Below, in pieces: positions 27,554 through 37,992 of a stretch of 64,000 nucleotides of DNA. Position numbers and translations under genes: made by a program. Numbering within the stretch: position 1 is the stretch's first letter; every line of letters begins with the position of its first letter. Source of the DNA: Rhodanobacter sp. C05 (GTDB lineage Bacteria > Pseudomonadota > Gammaproteobacteria > Xanthomonadales > Rhodanobacteraceae); contig NZ_MUNQ01000009.1 of assembly GCF_002001165.1 (NCBI RefSeq), positions 124,001 through 188,000 on the forward strand, given 5' to 3'. Under the pieces are notes generated by a model. It had not been told where the DNA came from, ran no database searches, and was given only the letters and a program-made list of their open reading frames with translations.

Positions 27554-28642
27554 TCAGTGTTCGTCTTCGACGAACAGCACCCGACGAGTCATGCCGCAGG
27601 TAAGGTCGTAGGAGATCGTGCCAGCCTGCGCCGCGATGATTTCCACCGGCAGTTGCGGTCCCCACAGGGTGACGCGGTCGCCCACCCTCGCCTGGGGCGC
27701 CTCGCGCAGATCCAGCGTGATCAGGTCCATCGAGACGCGACCGATCAGTGGCACACGCTGGTCGCCAACCAGTACTGGCGTACCTGCCACGGCGCTGCGT
27801 GGATAGCCATCGCCATAACCGACGGCAGCTACTCCGACAGGCATGTCTTCAGGACAGGTCCAGGTACCGTTGTAGCCGATCCGCTCACCCTTGCCGATGC
27901 GATTGACCGCGATCAGGCGCGTGCCCAGCGTCATCGCCGGTCGGAAGCCGAAGTCCGCACCGGTCTTGCCATCGACCACGGACAGGCCATACAGCAGGCC
28001 GCCGGTACGCACCCAGTCGCCGCGCGCATCCGGCCAGCCGAGCACGGCAGCCGAGTTGGACAGCGAGCGCGGACCGCTCAACGCTTTGGTCGCCTCGGTG
28101 AAGCGGGTGATCTGCGCCGTCGTCTGCGCACCATCAAACACTTCGGATTCGGAGAAATGCGTCAGCAGACCGATCTCGGGATCGATACCAGGCATCGCGG
28201 CGAGCCGGGCATGCACTTCGGCCACATGCTCCGGCGCGAAGCCGAGTCGATGCATGCCACTATCGACCTTCAGCCATACACGCAGTCGGCCACGCGGCGA
28301 CGGCGCCTGCGCCAGCCACTGCAACTGCGCTTCGTGATGAATCGCCGCATCCAGCTGCAGCCGCTGCATTTCGGCCAGATCGCCGGGATTGTCCGGGCCG
28401 GACAGCACCACGATACGTTGCCGATGTCCCGCCGCCCGCAAACGCAGGCCATCGCCGAGCGCGGCCACTGCAAACGCCTCGGCCTCGCCATCCAGTGCAC
28501 GGGCAACCCGCTCCAGTCCGTGCCCATAGGCATCGGCCTTGACCACGGCCATCACCTTCGCTGGTGCGGCCATCATCTTCAGCCGCGCCAGGTTGTGGCG
28601 CAGCGCACCAAGATGGATGGTGGCGACGGTGGTGCGGCTCAT
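27554..28642 (-). CDS. alr: Alanine racemase
   Basis: A 362-residue PLP enzyme supplying D-alanine for peptidoglycan. The PLP lysine is in AVVKADAYGHGLE (about residue 35). LKVDSGMHRLGF, NSAAVLGWP and GERIGYNGTW, with the second catalytic Tyr, are also visible. It lies between radA and dnaB, 46 bp after dnaB. A DadA-like dehydrogenase is elsewhere in the window but not in this operon. Confidence 0.95.
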   Translation of the reverse strand: MSRTTVATIHLGALRHNLARLKMMAAPAKVMAVVKADAYGHGLERVARALDGEAEAFAVAALGDGLRLRAAGHRQRIVVLSGPDNPGDLAEMQRLQLDAAIHHEAQLQWLAQAPSPRGRLRVWLKVDSGMHRLGFAPEHVAEVHARLAAMPGIDPEIGLLTHFSESEVFDGAQTTAQITRFTEATKALSGPRSLSNSAAVLGWPDARGDWVRTGGLLYGLSVVDGKTGADFGFRPAMTLGTRLIAVNRIGKGERIGYNGTWTCPEDMPVGVAAVGYGDGYPRSAVAGTPVLVGDQRVPLIGRVSMDLITLDLREAPQARVGDRVTLWGPQLPVEIIAAQAGTISYDLTCGMTRRVLFVEDEH

Positions 28643-28688
28643 CGTGAACGAGGATCCTGTTCAGGAACTTCCCGGGGTTCGCCAGGCA

Positions 28689-30083
28689 TCAATCGAACGA
28701 CCCGACGAAGGAATCCGCCGCGTAATTCTCGAACTTGGTGTAGTGGCCGAGGAAGGTCAGTTTGCAGGTGTCGGTGGGACCGTTACGCTGCTTGCCGATG
28801 ATGATCTCGGCCATGCCCTTGTCCGGCGATTCCTTGTTGTAGTAGTCGTCGCGGTAGATGAACATGATCACGTCGGCATCCTGCTCGATCGCGCCCGATT
28901 CGCGCAGATCGGACATCATCGGGCGCTTGTCGGCGCGCTGTTCCAGCGAGCGGTTCAACTGCGAGAGGGCGATCACCGGCACGTTCAGCTCCTTGGCGAG
29001 GCCCTTGAGTGAACGCGAAATTTCTGAAATTTCGGTGGCGCGATTCTCCTTGTTGCCGGGCACCTGCATCAGCTGCAGGTAATCGATCACGATCAGGCCC
29101 AGGCCACCGTGCTCGCGGTGCAGCCGGCGCGAGCGCGAACGCAGCTCCACCGGCGACAGGCTGGGCGTGTCGTCGATGAAGATCTTCGCCTCGGACAGGA
29201 TCGAAATGGCGTTGGAGACACGCGGCCAGTCCTCTTCCTGCAGGTCGCCGTTGCGCAGGTGCTGCTGGTGGATACGCCCGACCGAGGAGATCAGGCGGAA
29301 CGCCAGCTGCGAGGCGGACATTTCCATCGAGAACACCACCACCGCCTTCTTGCTGCGGATCGCGGCGGTCTCGGCGATGTTCAGCGCGAACGCGGTCTTG
29401 CCCATCGACGGGCGCGCCGCGACGATGATCAGGTCCGACGGCTGCAGGCCGGAGGTGAGGTTGTCCAGGTCGGTGAAGCCGGTGGTGATGCCGGTGAGCT
29501 GGCCGCGGTTCTGGTAGCGCTCGTGCAGCAGGCGGAAGGCATCCTTCACCGCCTCGCGCATCGAGACCGAATCCTTCTTGCCGCGCGCACCGGATTCGGC
29601 GATGTGGAACACGCGCTGTTCGGCGCTTTCCAGCACTTCCTGCACGCTCTTGCCTTCGGGCCGGTAGCCATCCTCGGTGATCGAGGTGCCGGCATCGATC
29701 AGCTGGCGCATCACCGACTTCTCGCGCACGATCTCGGCATACGCGGCGATGTTGGCAGCGCTCGGCGTGCTGTTGGCCAGTTCGATCAGATAGCCGGCGC
29801 CGCCGACCATTTCGGCCAGGCCGTTGCTCTCGAACCAGTCGCCCAAGGTCACCGCGTCGCACGGCATGCCCTTGTTCGCCAGCTCGTTGATCGCCCGCCA
29901 GATCAGGCGGTGATCCTTGCGGTAGAAGTCGTCCTCGGCCAGCCGGTCGGCCACCTTGTCCAGTGCATCCGGCGCCAGCATCAGGCCGCCGAGGACGGCC
30001 TGCTCGGCATCAATGGAATGCGGCGGTACCCGTAGCGCCTCGATGGCGGAGGACGAGGATTTGCGTTCGGGCACGAAGGACAT
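28689..30083 (-). CDS. dnaB: Replicative DNA helicase DnaB
   Basis: A 464-residue hexameric helicase. The N-terminal domain (PPHSIDAEQAVLGGLMLAPDAL) and linker are followed by the RecA-like motor: Walker A ARPSMGKTAFALN, VVVFSMEMSASQL, LIVIDYLQLMQ, LSQLNRSLEQRADKRP and FIYRDDYYN. No intein is present. Two DnaA-box-like sites lie about 130-160 bp upstream of the start. Confidence 0.97.
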   Translation of the reverse strand: MSFVPERKSSSSAIEALRVPPHSIDAEQAVLGGLMLAPDALDKVADRLAEDDFYRKDHRLIWRAINELANKGMPCDAVTLGDWFESNGLAEMVGGAGYLIELANSTPSAANIAAYAEIVREKSVMRQLIDAGTSITEDGYRPEGKSVQEVLESAEQRVFHIAESGARGKKDSVSMREAVKDAFRLLHERYQNRGQLTGITTGFTDLDNLTSGLQPSDLIIVAARPSMGKTAFALNIAETAAIRSKKAVVVFSMEMSASQLAFRLISSVGRIHQQHLRNGDLQEEDWPRVSNAISILSEAKIFIDDTPSLSPVELRSRSRRLHREHGGLGLIVIDYLQLMQVPGNKENRATEISEISRSLKGLAKELNVPVIALSQLNRSLEQRADKRPMMSDLRESGAIEQDADVIMFIYRDDYYNKESPDKGMAEIIIGKQRNGPTDTCKLTFLGHYTKFENYAADSFVGSFD

Positions 30084-30214
30084 CGACTTACCTCACGGAG
30101 GGTTGCCTCACAGAAAATGACTCCATGAAGGCGGGCAGCGCACCGACGCCTGCCGGGCAGCCGCACTGACAGCCATCATACGCGGCACCATCTCACCCGC
30201 CGAGACAATAACTC

Positions 30215-30244
30215 TGTGGATAAGCTGTGCGTTGCTGGGGATAA
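30215..30244 (-). promoter_or_regulatory. Two DnaA-box-like sites upstream of dnaB
   Basis: On the minus strand TTATCCACA (30215-30223) is a perfect consensus DnaA box, and TTATCCCCA (30236-30244) differs at one base. Both face the same way and are 21 bp apart, two helical turns, in the 269-bp gap between rplI and dnaB. They suggest DnaA control of dnaB transcription. A chromosomal origin is unlikely because no AT-rich unwinding region or further boxes are seen. Confidence 0.55.
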
Positions 30245-30301
30245 ACCGGTGAACGGCCATTCAACCGCAAGCGCCGCGCGCTCACTTCCGCGCCAAAACA
30301 A

Positions 30302-30323
30302 ACGGGCGCCTCGCGGCGCCCGT
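30302..30323 (-). terminator. Terminator after rplI
   Basis: ACGGGCGCC, a four-base loop and GGCGCCCGT form a 9-bp stem 30 bp beyond the rplI stop, followed on the minus strand by TTTGTTTT. Confidence 0.75.
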
Positions 30324-30352
30324 CAGCTTCCATCGCATGGATGGCGTATGGC

Positions 30353-30811
30353 TTACTTGTCGCTCTTGTCGCTGACCACAATCACCTTGACGCTGGTGTG
30401 CACGTCGGCATGCAGGTGGATCGCCACGTCGAATTCACCGGTGTGACGCAGCGGGCCTTCTCCCAGGATCACTTCGCCCTTGTGGACGGTGTGACCGGTG
30501 GCAGCCAGCGCCTCGGCGATATCACGCGGACCCACCGAGCCGAACAGCTTGCCTTCCGCACTGGAATGCGCAGAGATCGTCACGGCAGCACCGTCGAGCT
30601 TGGTCTTGCGTGCCTCGGCATCAGCCAGCGCGGTGTTGGCCTTGGCTTCGTATTCGGCGCGACGCTGTTCGAACGCAGCCAGATTGGCGGCATTGACGCG
30701 TACGGCCTTGCCCTGCGGCAGGAGGAAATTGCGGCCATAACCCGGCTTCACGTTGACCTTGTCGCCAAGCGTGCCGAGGTTGCGGACTTTCTGCAGAAGA
30801 ATGAGTTCCAT
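30353..30811 (-). CDS. rplI: 50S ribosomal protein L9
   Basis: A 152-residue L9: N-domain [22 protein letters not shown] and [14 protein letters not shown], long connecting helix, and C-domain ([16 protein letters not shown]). It is the last gene of rpsF-rpsR-rplI. Unlike the other spacers, the rpsR-rplI gap is long (134 bp) and strongly structured. Confidence 0.96.
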   Translation of the reverse strand: MELILLQKVRNLGTLGDKVNVKPGYGRNFLLPQGKAVRVNAANLAAFEQRRAEYEAKANTALADAEARKTKLDGAAVTISAHSSAEGKLFGSVGPRDIAEALAATGHTVHKGEVILGEGPLRHTGEFDVAIHLHADVHTSVKVIVVSDKSDK

Positions 30812-30886
30812 GATGGTTCCTTTTCGTTAGCACCGGTGTGGCCCGGCGCAGCCAGAGGACGGTTGTCCGAAGGATGTCTGCAGTCA

Positions 30887-30940
30887 CGCCCGGCCGAGGC
30901 CGGGCGAAACCACTGACCGCAGCGCGAGGCTGCGGTCAGT
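30887..30940 (-). repeat. Tandem perfect hairpins between rpsR and rplI
   Basis: Two inverted repeats lie side by side. ACTGACCGCAGC/GCTGCGGTCAGT (12 bp, five-base loop, 30912-30940) starts 6 bp after the rpsR stop. CGCCCGGCC/GGCCGGGCG (30887-30906) follows. Neither has a T tract. They could protect the upstream mRNA or lower rplI expression. Confidence 0.7.
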
Positions 30941-30945
30941 CACGA

Positions 30946-31176
30946 TCAGACGTCGTGGTTGTCGGTGTACGGCAGCAGCGAGAGGAAGCGTGCGCGCTTG
31001 ATCGCGGTGGCCAGCTGACGCTGGTAGCGCGCCTTGGTACCGGTGATGCGGCTCGGCACGATCTTGCCGTTCTCGGTGACGTACTGACGCAGGGTGTTGA
31101 GATCCTTGTAGTCGATCTCCTTCACGTCTTCGGCAGTGAAGCGGCAGAACTTGCGGCGGCGGAAAAACTTGGACAT
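30946..31176 (-). CDS. rpsR: 30S ribosomal protein S18
   Basis: A 76-residue S18 opening [14 protein letters not shown], with [33 protein letters not shown], the highly conserved rRNA-binding stretch, split here by length. S18 binds S6 as a dimer, and S6 is encoded just upstream, 12 bp away. Confidence 0.97.
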   Translation of the reverse strand: MSKFFRRRKFCRFTAEDVKEIDYKDLNTLRQYVTENGKIVPSRITGTKARYQRQLATAIKRARFLSLLPYTDNHDV

Positions 31177-31188
31177 GGTCTGGATTCC

Positions 31189-31641
31189 TTATCGGTCGTC
31201 GCTGTCGCGATCGTTGTCGCGGTCATCGCGGTCACGCCCACGCGGGCGGCCCTCGCCTTCACCGTCGCTGTCACCATCATCGTCGCGGCGACGCGAGGAC
31301 TTGGCGTCATCCTTTTCCTTCGACTTCAGGATGAAGGACGGCTCGGTGTCGGCCTCGTCACGGCGCACGACCAGATGGCGCAGCACGGCGTCGTTGAAGC
31401 GGAAACCCGACTCCAGCTCGTTCAGCGCGTTCTGGCTCACTTCGATGTTGAGCAGCACGTAATGTGCCTTGGCCAGGTTCACGATCGGATAGGCCAGCTG
31501 ACGACGACCCCAATCTTCCAGACGGTGAATCTTGCCGCCGTCGGTCTCGATCAGCGCCTTGTAGCGCTCGAGCATCGCCGGAACCTGCTCGCTCTGGTCA
31601 GGGTGGACCATGAACACAACTTCGTAATGACGCAGGGTCAT
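31189..31641 (-). CDS. rpsF: 30S ribosomal protein S6 with charged tail
   Basis: A 150-residue S6. Residues 1-100 are the ordinary domain ([38 protein letters not shown]). The last ~35 are an Arg/Asp/Glu/Gly-rich tail with repeated RD and DR pairs, longer than the glutamylated tail of E. coli S6. The chosen ATG gives the family start. It opens the rpsF-rpsR-rplI operon. Confidence 0.95.
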   Translation of the reverse strand: MTLRHYEVVFMVHPDQSEQVPAMLERYKALIETDGGKIHRLEDWGRRQLAYPIVNLAKAHYVLLNIEVSQNALNELESGFRFNDAVLRHLVVRRDEADTEPSFILKSKEKDDAKSSRRRDDDGDSDGEGEGRPRGRDRDDRDNDRDSDDR

Positions 31642-31682
31642 TGTGGTTTGACTCCTTGTGGATGCGGCCTTGCGGCCTAGCA

Positions 31683-31776
31683 GCCTCCCGCCGATGCGGT
31701 GAGGCAAGTGCCCATCCATCACCTTTCGGGCATGGACAGAAGCGGAATTGTAGAATGCCGCAGGGGCTTAACGCAA
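31683..31776 (-). promoter_or_regulatory. Promoter and structured leader of the rpsF operon
   Basis: On the minus strand TTGCGT (31771-31776), an 18-bp spacer and TACAAT (31747-31752) form a sigma-70-like promoter, giving a leader of about 100 bases. In it, GCCTC-A-CCGC / GCGG-GAGGC (31683-31705) forms a nine-pair stem with a bulged A next to CCG. The S6:S18 complex is known to bind leaders of rpsF operons at a CCG-containing bulged stem. Equivalence here is inference. Confidence 0.45.
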
Positions 31777-31808
31777 GTGACTGAAAGATAAGAGCCTATT
31801 CAAAGGGC

Positions 31809-32135
31809 TCAGCCGACCGTGAAACTCTCGCCGCAGCCACACTCGCCGGTGGCATTGGGATTGTGGAAGACGAAGCTGGCGTTGAGGCCTTGGCGCTGGA
31901 AGTCGATCACCGTACCCTCGACCAGGGACAGGTTCTTGTCGTTGACGATCAGCGGCACGCCGTCCACGTCGACCAGCCGGTCGCCCTCGCCGACTGCATC
32001 CGCCAGATCCACCACATAGGCGAACCCGGAGCAGCCGGTGCGCTTGACGCCGAAGCGCACGCCGGCCGCCGCCGGGGTGGCGGCCAGGAAGTGGCGCATG
32101 CGTTCGTTGGCGGCGGGGGTGATGCTGATGCTCAT
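31809..32135 (-). CDS. IscA/HesB-type iron-sulfur assembly protein
   Basis: A 108-residue A-type carrier. The three cluster cysteines are in RTGCSGFAY and GECGCGESF. It begins [18 protein letters not shown]. Whether it is IscA, SufA or ErpA cannot be settled. It is alone here, divergent from asnS (157 bp). Confidence 0.88.
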   Translation of the reverse strand: MSISITPAANERMRHFLAATPAAAGVRFGVKRTGCSGFAYVVDLADAVGEGDRLVDVDGVPLIVNDKNLSLVEGTVIDFQRQGLNASFVFHNPNATGECGCGESFTVG

Positions 32136-32292
32136 GGCGGGTGGATCCAACCTCGTTCAATGGCCCGGAAAGTCGCAGCGCGGGCAACAGCTACATTATC
32201 ATGGAGGTCTTGCGCGCGTGTTTTGTACTGCGCGCGTCCTTCATCAACGACTCATGCGTCGATATGCGGCGCTCCAGCAGGAGTTTCAATTC

Positions 32293-33693
<1,401 letters not shown>

Positions 33694-33707
33694 GTACCGC
33701 CCCTGCC

Positions 33708-34583
33708 ATGTCGCATCGTTTCTCCACCATCGCCGCCGCCCTGGTCGCCACTGTGCTGCTGGGCGGCTGCCATAGCGCCAAGGTGCTGATCCCGCCGAAC
33801 CTGCGGCCGCCGGCCGAGGATTCGGCCGACGTGCTGAAGACCGCCAAGCAGCAGCTGCAGCAGGCCACGCCGTGCTGCAGCAGCTTCGCGGACTTCTCCT
33901 ACGGCAGCATGCTGCCGTGGCAGCCGCAGAAGTTCACGCTGGGCAGCGGCAGCATGGTCGCCAACCTCAACGGCGCGCACAGCTACTTCCTCGCTTTCCG
34001 CCTGCCGACCGGCGTCAAGCTGCCATACCGCGTGGCAGTGAAATCGGAGCTGGTCGGTCGCTGGCTGCACAGCAGCTATCTGTTCGCCCCTACCGTCGTT
34101 CTGCTGGATGAAGGCTTTCAGCCGATCCACAGCGCAGACATCGAGTTGTGCGAGCACATGGGCTGGAGCGACGAAACCACCGGCGCGTTCGGCAACCTCA
34201 AGATCGATGACGACAAGGCGCGCTATCTGCTCGTCTACAGCTCGGCTGCGCAACAATCGGGCAAAACCTATTGGGAACAGTCGCCAGCTTCGGTCTCCAA
34301 TACGACCACGGCAACGCTGCAGATGAATTCCAAGGGCAGCTTCAGCATCCCGCACGGACCAGACGGCACACTGTGGGTCGGCATGATGAACAAGACCTAT
34401 GCCAAGGCTGTCGACAACGCGATCTGCAAGAAAGCAAAGCCCGGCGACGGCGTACTCAATACCTTGCGAACCGCATTGCCGCTGCCTTGGAATGCCAGCA
34501 ATAGCAGCAGCAACGGCACGACAGGCAGCACCGACAAAACGAGTGATACCGGCAGCAACAACAGCACCAGCGGCAGTCCCTGA
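33708..34583 (+). CDS. MalM-like lipoprotein
   Basis: A 291-residue exported lipoprotein with signal peptide and lipobox LLGGC (Cys20). The motif ATPCCSSFADF resembles the APCC motif of MalM (maltose operon periplasmic protein), followed by a beta-rich domain and a Ser/Thr/Gly-rich disordered tail (about 260-291). MalM function is poorly known, and no maltose genes are nearby, so the substrate link is not supported here. It starts 14 bp after asnS. Its stop overlaps the next start (TGATG). Confidence 0.65.
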   Translation: MSHRFSTIAAALVATVLLGGCHSAKVLIPPNLRPPAEDSADVLKTAKQQLQQATPCCSSFADFSYGSMLPWQPQKFTLGSGSMVANLNGAHSYFLAFRLPTGVKLPYRVAVKSELVGRWLHSSYLFAPTVVLLDEGFQPIHSADIELCEHMGWSDETTGAFGNLKIDDDKARYLLVYSSAAQQSGKTYWEQSPASVSNTTTATLQMNSKGSFSIPHGPDGTLWVGMMNKTYAKAVDNAICKKAKPGDGVLNTLRTALPLPWNASNSSSNGTTGSTDKTSDTGSNNSTSGSP

Positions 34584-34897
34584 TGATCGCCCTGTATCTA
34601 ACCCTGTTGACCGCCGGTATCGGCCTGTTCGTGCTGTCCTACGTCGCCCAATTCCGCCTCGCGACGATGCTGCGGCAGCGTCACCCGCAGCAATGGAAAA
34701 TCATTGCCGAACCGGAACATGGCCAGGCCACGGCATTTCGCATCTGGATCCGCATGCAGCATGCGTTGCGCTCGCCTGCCCTGCCTGCGCTGGGTGATAC
34801 CGCCATCGACCGCTGGCAACGGATATGGCGCTACAGCCCGTGGCTGGGCTGGCTATGCTGGCTCGCCGCACTGGCCATGCGTCTGCTGCTGCGTTGA
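34583..34897 (+). CDS. Small membrane protein of unknown function
   Basis: A 104-residue protein with one transmembrane helix at the N-terminus (about 2-24) and one at the C-terminus (about 85-103), with a basic middle (RQRHPQQWK, RIWIRMQHALR). I do not recognise the family. It is translationally coupled to the MalM-like gene by TGATG, so the two may act together at the envelope. Confidence 0.7.
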   Translation: MIALYLTLLTAGIGLFVLSYVAQFRLATMLRQRHPQQWKIIAEPEHGQATAFRIWIRMQHALRSPALPALGDTAIDRWQRIWRYSPWLGWLCWLAALAMRLLLR

Positions 34898-34916
34898 AAC
34901 CCGACCGGAGAATCCC

Positions 34917-35708
34917 ATGCAACTGGATCTGAGTGGGCGCCACGCGCTGGTCTGCGGCGCCTCGCAAGGCATCGGCCGCGCCAGCGCGATCGAACTGGCC
35001 GAGCTGGGCGCCAATGTCACCCTGCTGGCACGCTCGGCCGACACGCTGAAGGCCATCGCGGAAAATCTGCCACGACCCCGGGCCGGTCAGCAACATGACT
35101 GGCGCAGTGTCGACATGCTGGATACGACAGGCCTGCAGGCAGTGGCGACAGAAATCGTCACCCGGCAGCCCGTGCATATCCTGATCAACAACACCGGTGG
35201 ACCGCCGGGCGGCCCCGCGAACACAGCAACGCCGGGTGCATTCGAAATCGCATTCCGCCAACATGTGCTTGCCGGCCAGACCCTGCTGCAGGCATTGCTG
35301 CCGGGCATGCGCGCCAGCGGCTACGGCCGCATCGTCAACGTGATCTCCACCTCGGTGAAGGAACCGATTGCCGGGTTGGGCGTCTCCAACACGGTGCGCG
35401 CCGCCGTCGCCGGCTGGGCCAAGACGCTATCGGCGGAACTCGCCGCCGACGGCATCACGGTCAACAATGTGCTGCCCGGCTATACCCGCACGGCGCGCCT
35501 CGATGGCCTGCTGGCATCGCAGGCTGCTGCCAGCGGCCGCAGCGAGGACGAAGTCGCCCAGAACATGCTGGCCACAGTTCCTGCTCGCCGCTTCGGCGAG
35601 GCCGGCGAGATCGCGGCAGTCATCGCCTTCCTGTGCACGCCTGCAGCCGCCTACGTCAACGGCGTCAGCATTGCCGTGGATGGCGGACGCACGCGAGCAC
35701 TGAGTTGA
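34917..35708 (+). CDS. SDR-family protein lacking the usual catalytic Tyr/Lys
   Basis: A 263-residue short-chain dehydrogenase fold: cofactor motif CGASQGIGRA (about 14-23), NNTGG near 88, C-terminal AVDGGRTRA. The classical YxxxK is missing: the position reads LGVSNTVRAAV after VISTSVKEP. This GLGVSNT subfamily is annotated as SDR or 3-oxoacyl-ACP reductase elsewhere, but its chemistry must differ. It starts after GGAG and is followed by the aldehyde dehydrogenase. Confidence 0.85.
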   Translation: MQLDLSGRHALVCGASQGIGRASAIELAELGANVTLLARSADTLKAIAENLPRPRAGQQHDWRSVDMLDTTGLQAVATEIVTRQPVHILINNTGGPPGGPANTATPGAFEIAFRQHVLAGQTLLQALLPGMRASGYGRIVNVISTSVKEPIAGLGVSNTVRAAVAGWAKTLSAELAADGITVNNVLPGYTRTARLDGLLASQAAASGRSEDEVAQNMLATVPARRFGEAGEIAAVIAFLCTPAAAYVNGVSIAVDGGRTRALS

Positions 35709-35786
35709 TCCGAACATCACGTCCAGGCGTCACGCATACGCCAGCGTCCGGTGCATTTGCGGCACACTGGTTTTAAGCTTGAGCAG

Positions 35787-37253
35787 ATGTCCATCCACCG
35801 CCTAGCCAATCTGATCGACGGTCGCCTGCAGCCCCCGCAGCACGATGCCTGGCTGGACGTGCATGAGCCGGCCAGCGGCAAGGTGTTCGCGCACTGTCCC
35901 GATTCCACCGCTGTTGATGTCGATGCCGCCGTCGCTGCGGCGAACCGAGCCGCCGTCGGCTGGGCAAACACGCCCGCCGAGCAACGTGCACAATGTCTCC
36001 TACGACTGGCCGACCTGATCGAGGCGCGGCTGGAGGAATTCGCGGCGCTGGAATCGCGCGACAGCGGCAAGCCGCTGGCCCTCGCTCGCAGCCTCGACAT
36101 TCCACGTGCAATCAGCAACCTGCGCCACTTCGCCGCCGCGATCGTCACATGGGACAGCGAGTCGCACGCGATGGCCACCCGCACGCCCGGCACCGGCGCG
36201 ATCAATTACACCTTGCGCCAGCCACTCGGCGTGGTCGGCTGCATCAGTCCGTGGAACCTGCCCCTCTACCTGTTCACATGGAAGATTGCGCCGGCACTCG
36301 CCGTCGGCGACACCGTGGTGGCGAAGCCGTCGGAAGTAACGCCATGTACGGCGGCACTGCTAGGCGAACTGAGCATTGCTGCCGGCTTTCCACCCGGCGT
36401 GCTCAATATCGTGCAGGGCCGCGGCCCGACGGTGGGACAGTCCATCGTGGCGCACCCGCAGGTGAAGGCCGTTTCCTTCACCGGCAGCACGGCTACCGGC
36501 GCACAGATCGCTGCCGTTGCTGCGCCGCAGTTCAAGAAAGTCTCGCTGGAAATGGGCGGCAAGAACCCAGCCATCGTGTTCGCCGATGCCGATCTCTCCG
36601 ACGCGAACCTGGACACCATCGTACGCTCCGGTTTCGCCAACCAGGGTGAGATCTGCCTGTGCGGTTCACGCCTGCTGGTGCAGCGCTCGATCTACGACAC
36701 CTTCCGCGAACGTTATCTCGCGCGAGTACGGGCGCTGCGGATCGGCGATCCGCAGGATGCCGGCAACGATCTGGGTGCGATGGTCTCGCAGGCACACTTT
36801 GACAAGGTGCTCGGCTGCATCGAACAAGCCCGTGCCGAAGACGGCCAAGTGCTTTGTGGCGGCCACGCGCTCAGCGTGCCCGGTCGCTGTGCGGGTGGCT
36901 GGTTCATCGCGCCCACGGTGATCGAGAATTTGCCGTCCTCCGCGCAGACCAATCAGCAGGAAATCTTCGGCCCGGTGGTCAGCCTGATTCCGTTCGAGGA
37001 TGAGGCTGAAGCACTGGCGATCGCCAACGACAGCCGCTACGGACTCGCTGCTTCGCTATGGACGCAGGATCTCTCGCGTGCGCACCGGTTCGGCGCCCAG
37101 CTCGAGTTCGGCATCGTCTGGATCAACTGCTGGCTGCTGCGCGACCTGCGCACGCCATTCGGTGGCGCCAAGCAATCCGGACTTGGCCGCGAGGGTGGCA
37201 GTGATGCGCTGCACTTCTTCACCGAACCAAAGAACATCTGCATCCGCTATTGA
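35787..37253 (+). CDS. Aldehyde dehydrogenase, likely 2-aminomuconic/hydroxymuconic semialdehyde type
   Basis: A 488-residue NAD-dependent aldehyde dehydrogenase: ISPWNLPLYLFTWKIAPAL, SFTGSTATG, catalytic Glu in LEMGGKNPAIVF and Cys in GEICLCGSR. The GEICLC form is typical of 2-aminomuconate and 2-hydroxymuconate semialdehyde dehydrogenases. With the RidA-family deaminase downstream this suggests the late kynurenine (tryptophan) or a meta-cleavage route. The substrate is inferred. Confidence 0.85.
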   Translation: MSIHRLANLIDGRLQPPQHDAWLDVHEPASGKVFAHCPDSTAVDVDAAVAAANRAAVGWANTPAEQRAQCLLRLADLIEARLEEFAALESRDSGKPLALARSLDIPRAISNLRHFAAAIVTWDSESHAMATRTPGTGAINYTLRQPLGVVGCISPWNLPLYLFTWKIAPALAVGDTVVAKPSEVTPCTAALLGELSIAAGFPPGVLNIVQGRGPTVGQSIVAHPQVKAVSFTGSTATGAQIAAVAAPQFKKVSLEMGGKNPAIVFADADLSDANLDTIVRSGFANQGEICLCGSRLLVQRSIYDTFRERYLARVRALRIGDPQDAGNDLGAMVSQAHFDKVLGCIEQARAEDGQVLCGGHALSVPGRCAGGWFIAPTVIENLPSSAQTNQQEIFGPVVSLIPFEDEAEALAIANDSRYGLAASLWTQDLSRAHRFGAQLEFGIVWINCWLLRDLRTPFGGAKQSGLGREGGSDALHFFTEPKNICIRY

Positions 37254-37320
37254 TCAGTCGCTCTCGACCCACCCCTTTGATCCATGCCGCGGCGCAAGCC
37301 GCACCGATGAGTAACCAACC

Positions 37321-37992
37321 GTGACCAGTCCCCTGCAAGAACTGCTCGATGGCAACCGCCGCTGGTCCGCTGCCAGGCATGCTGAAGACCCGCAATTCTT
37401 CGAGCATCTGGCGAAGCAGCAGTCGCCGAAGTATCTGTGGATCGGCTGTTCCGATTCGCGGGTACCGGCAACCCAGATCGTCGACCTTCCGCCGGGCGAG
37501 ATCTTCGTGCAGCGCAATGTGGCGAATGTGGTCTCGCACAGCGACCTCAACTGCCTCAGCGCGATCCAGTTCGCGGTGGACATCCTCAAGGTCGAGCACA
37601 TCATCATCGTCGGCCATTACGGCTGCGGCGGCATCCAGGCCGTGCTTGACGAGCGCCGGCTCGGCCTGGTCGACAACTGGCTGCGACATGTCGGCGACGT
37701 GGCGGAGAAGCATTCCTCGCTGCTCGCTTCACTGGACCTGATGTCACTGCGCAATACCCGCCTGTGTGAACTCAATGCGATCGAGCAGGTGACCAACACC
37801 TGCCGCACCACGGTGGTGATGGACGCCTGGGAACGTGGCCAGAAACTCTCGGTGCATGCGTGGTGCTACAGCCTCGACAATGGTCATATGCACGATCTGA
37901 ACATGCATGTTGACTCGCGTACGACGCTGGAACCGGCTTACGAAAGTGCGCTACAGCGATTGACCCGGCTGCCGGCAGCGCATCAACCATGA
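37321..37992 (+). CDS. can: Beta-class carbonic anhydrase
   Basis: A 223-residue beta-carbonic anhydrase. Zinc ligands and the Asp/Arg dyad are seen in IGCSDSRVPA (Cys43, Asp45, Arg47) and GHYGCGG (His99, Cys102). The start is GTG. It sits between the semialdehyde dehydrogenase and the RidA gene and overlaps the latter by ATGA, so CO2 hydration may be tied to a decarboxylating catabolic route. Confidence 0.95.
   Translation: MTSPLQELLDGNRRWSAARHAEDPQFFEHLAKQQSPKYLWIGCSDSRVPATQIVDLPPGEIFVQRNVANVVSHSDLNCLSAIQFAVDILKVEHIIIVGHYGCGGIQAVLDERRLGLVDNWLRHVGDVAEKHSSLLASLDLMSLRNTRLCELNAIEQVTNTCRTTVVMDAWERGQKLSVHAWCYSLDNGHMHDLNMHVDSRTTLEPAYESALQRLTRLPAAHQP

Noticed and set aside
30181..30352. Chromosomal origin near the DnaA boxes
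   Set aside because: Only two boxes, no AT-rich unwinding tract, and no dnaA-dnaN neighbours.
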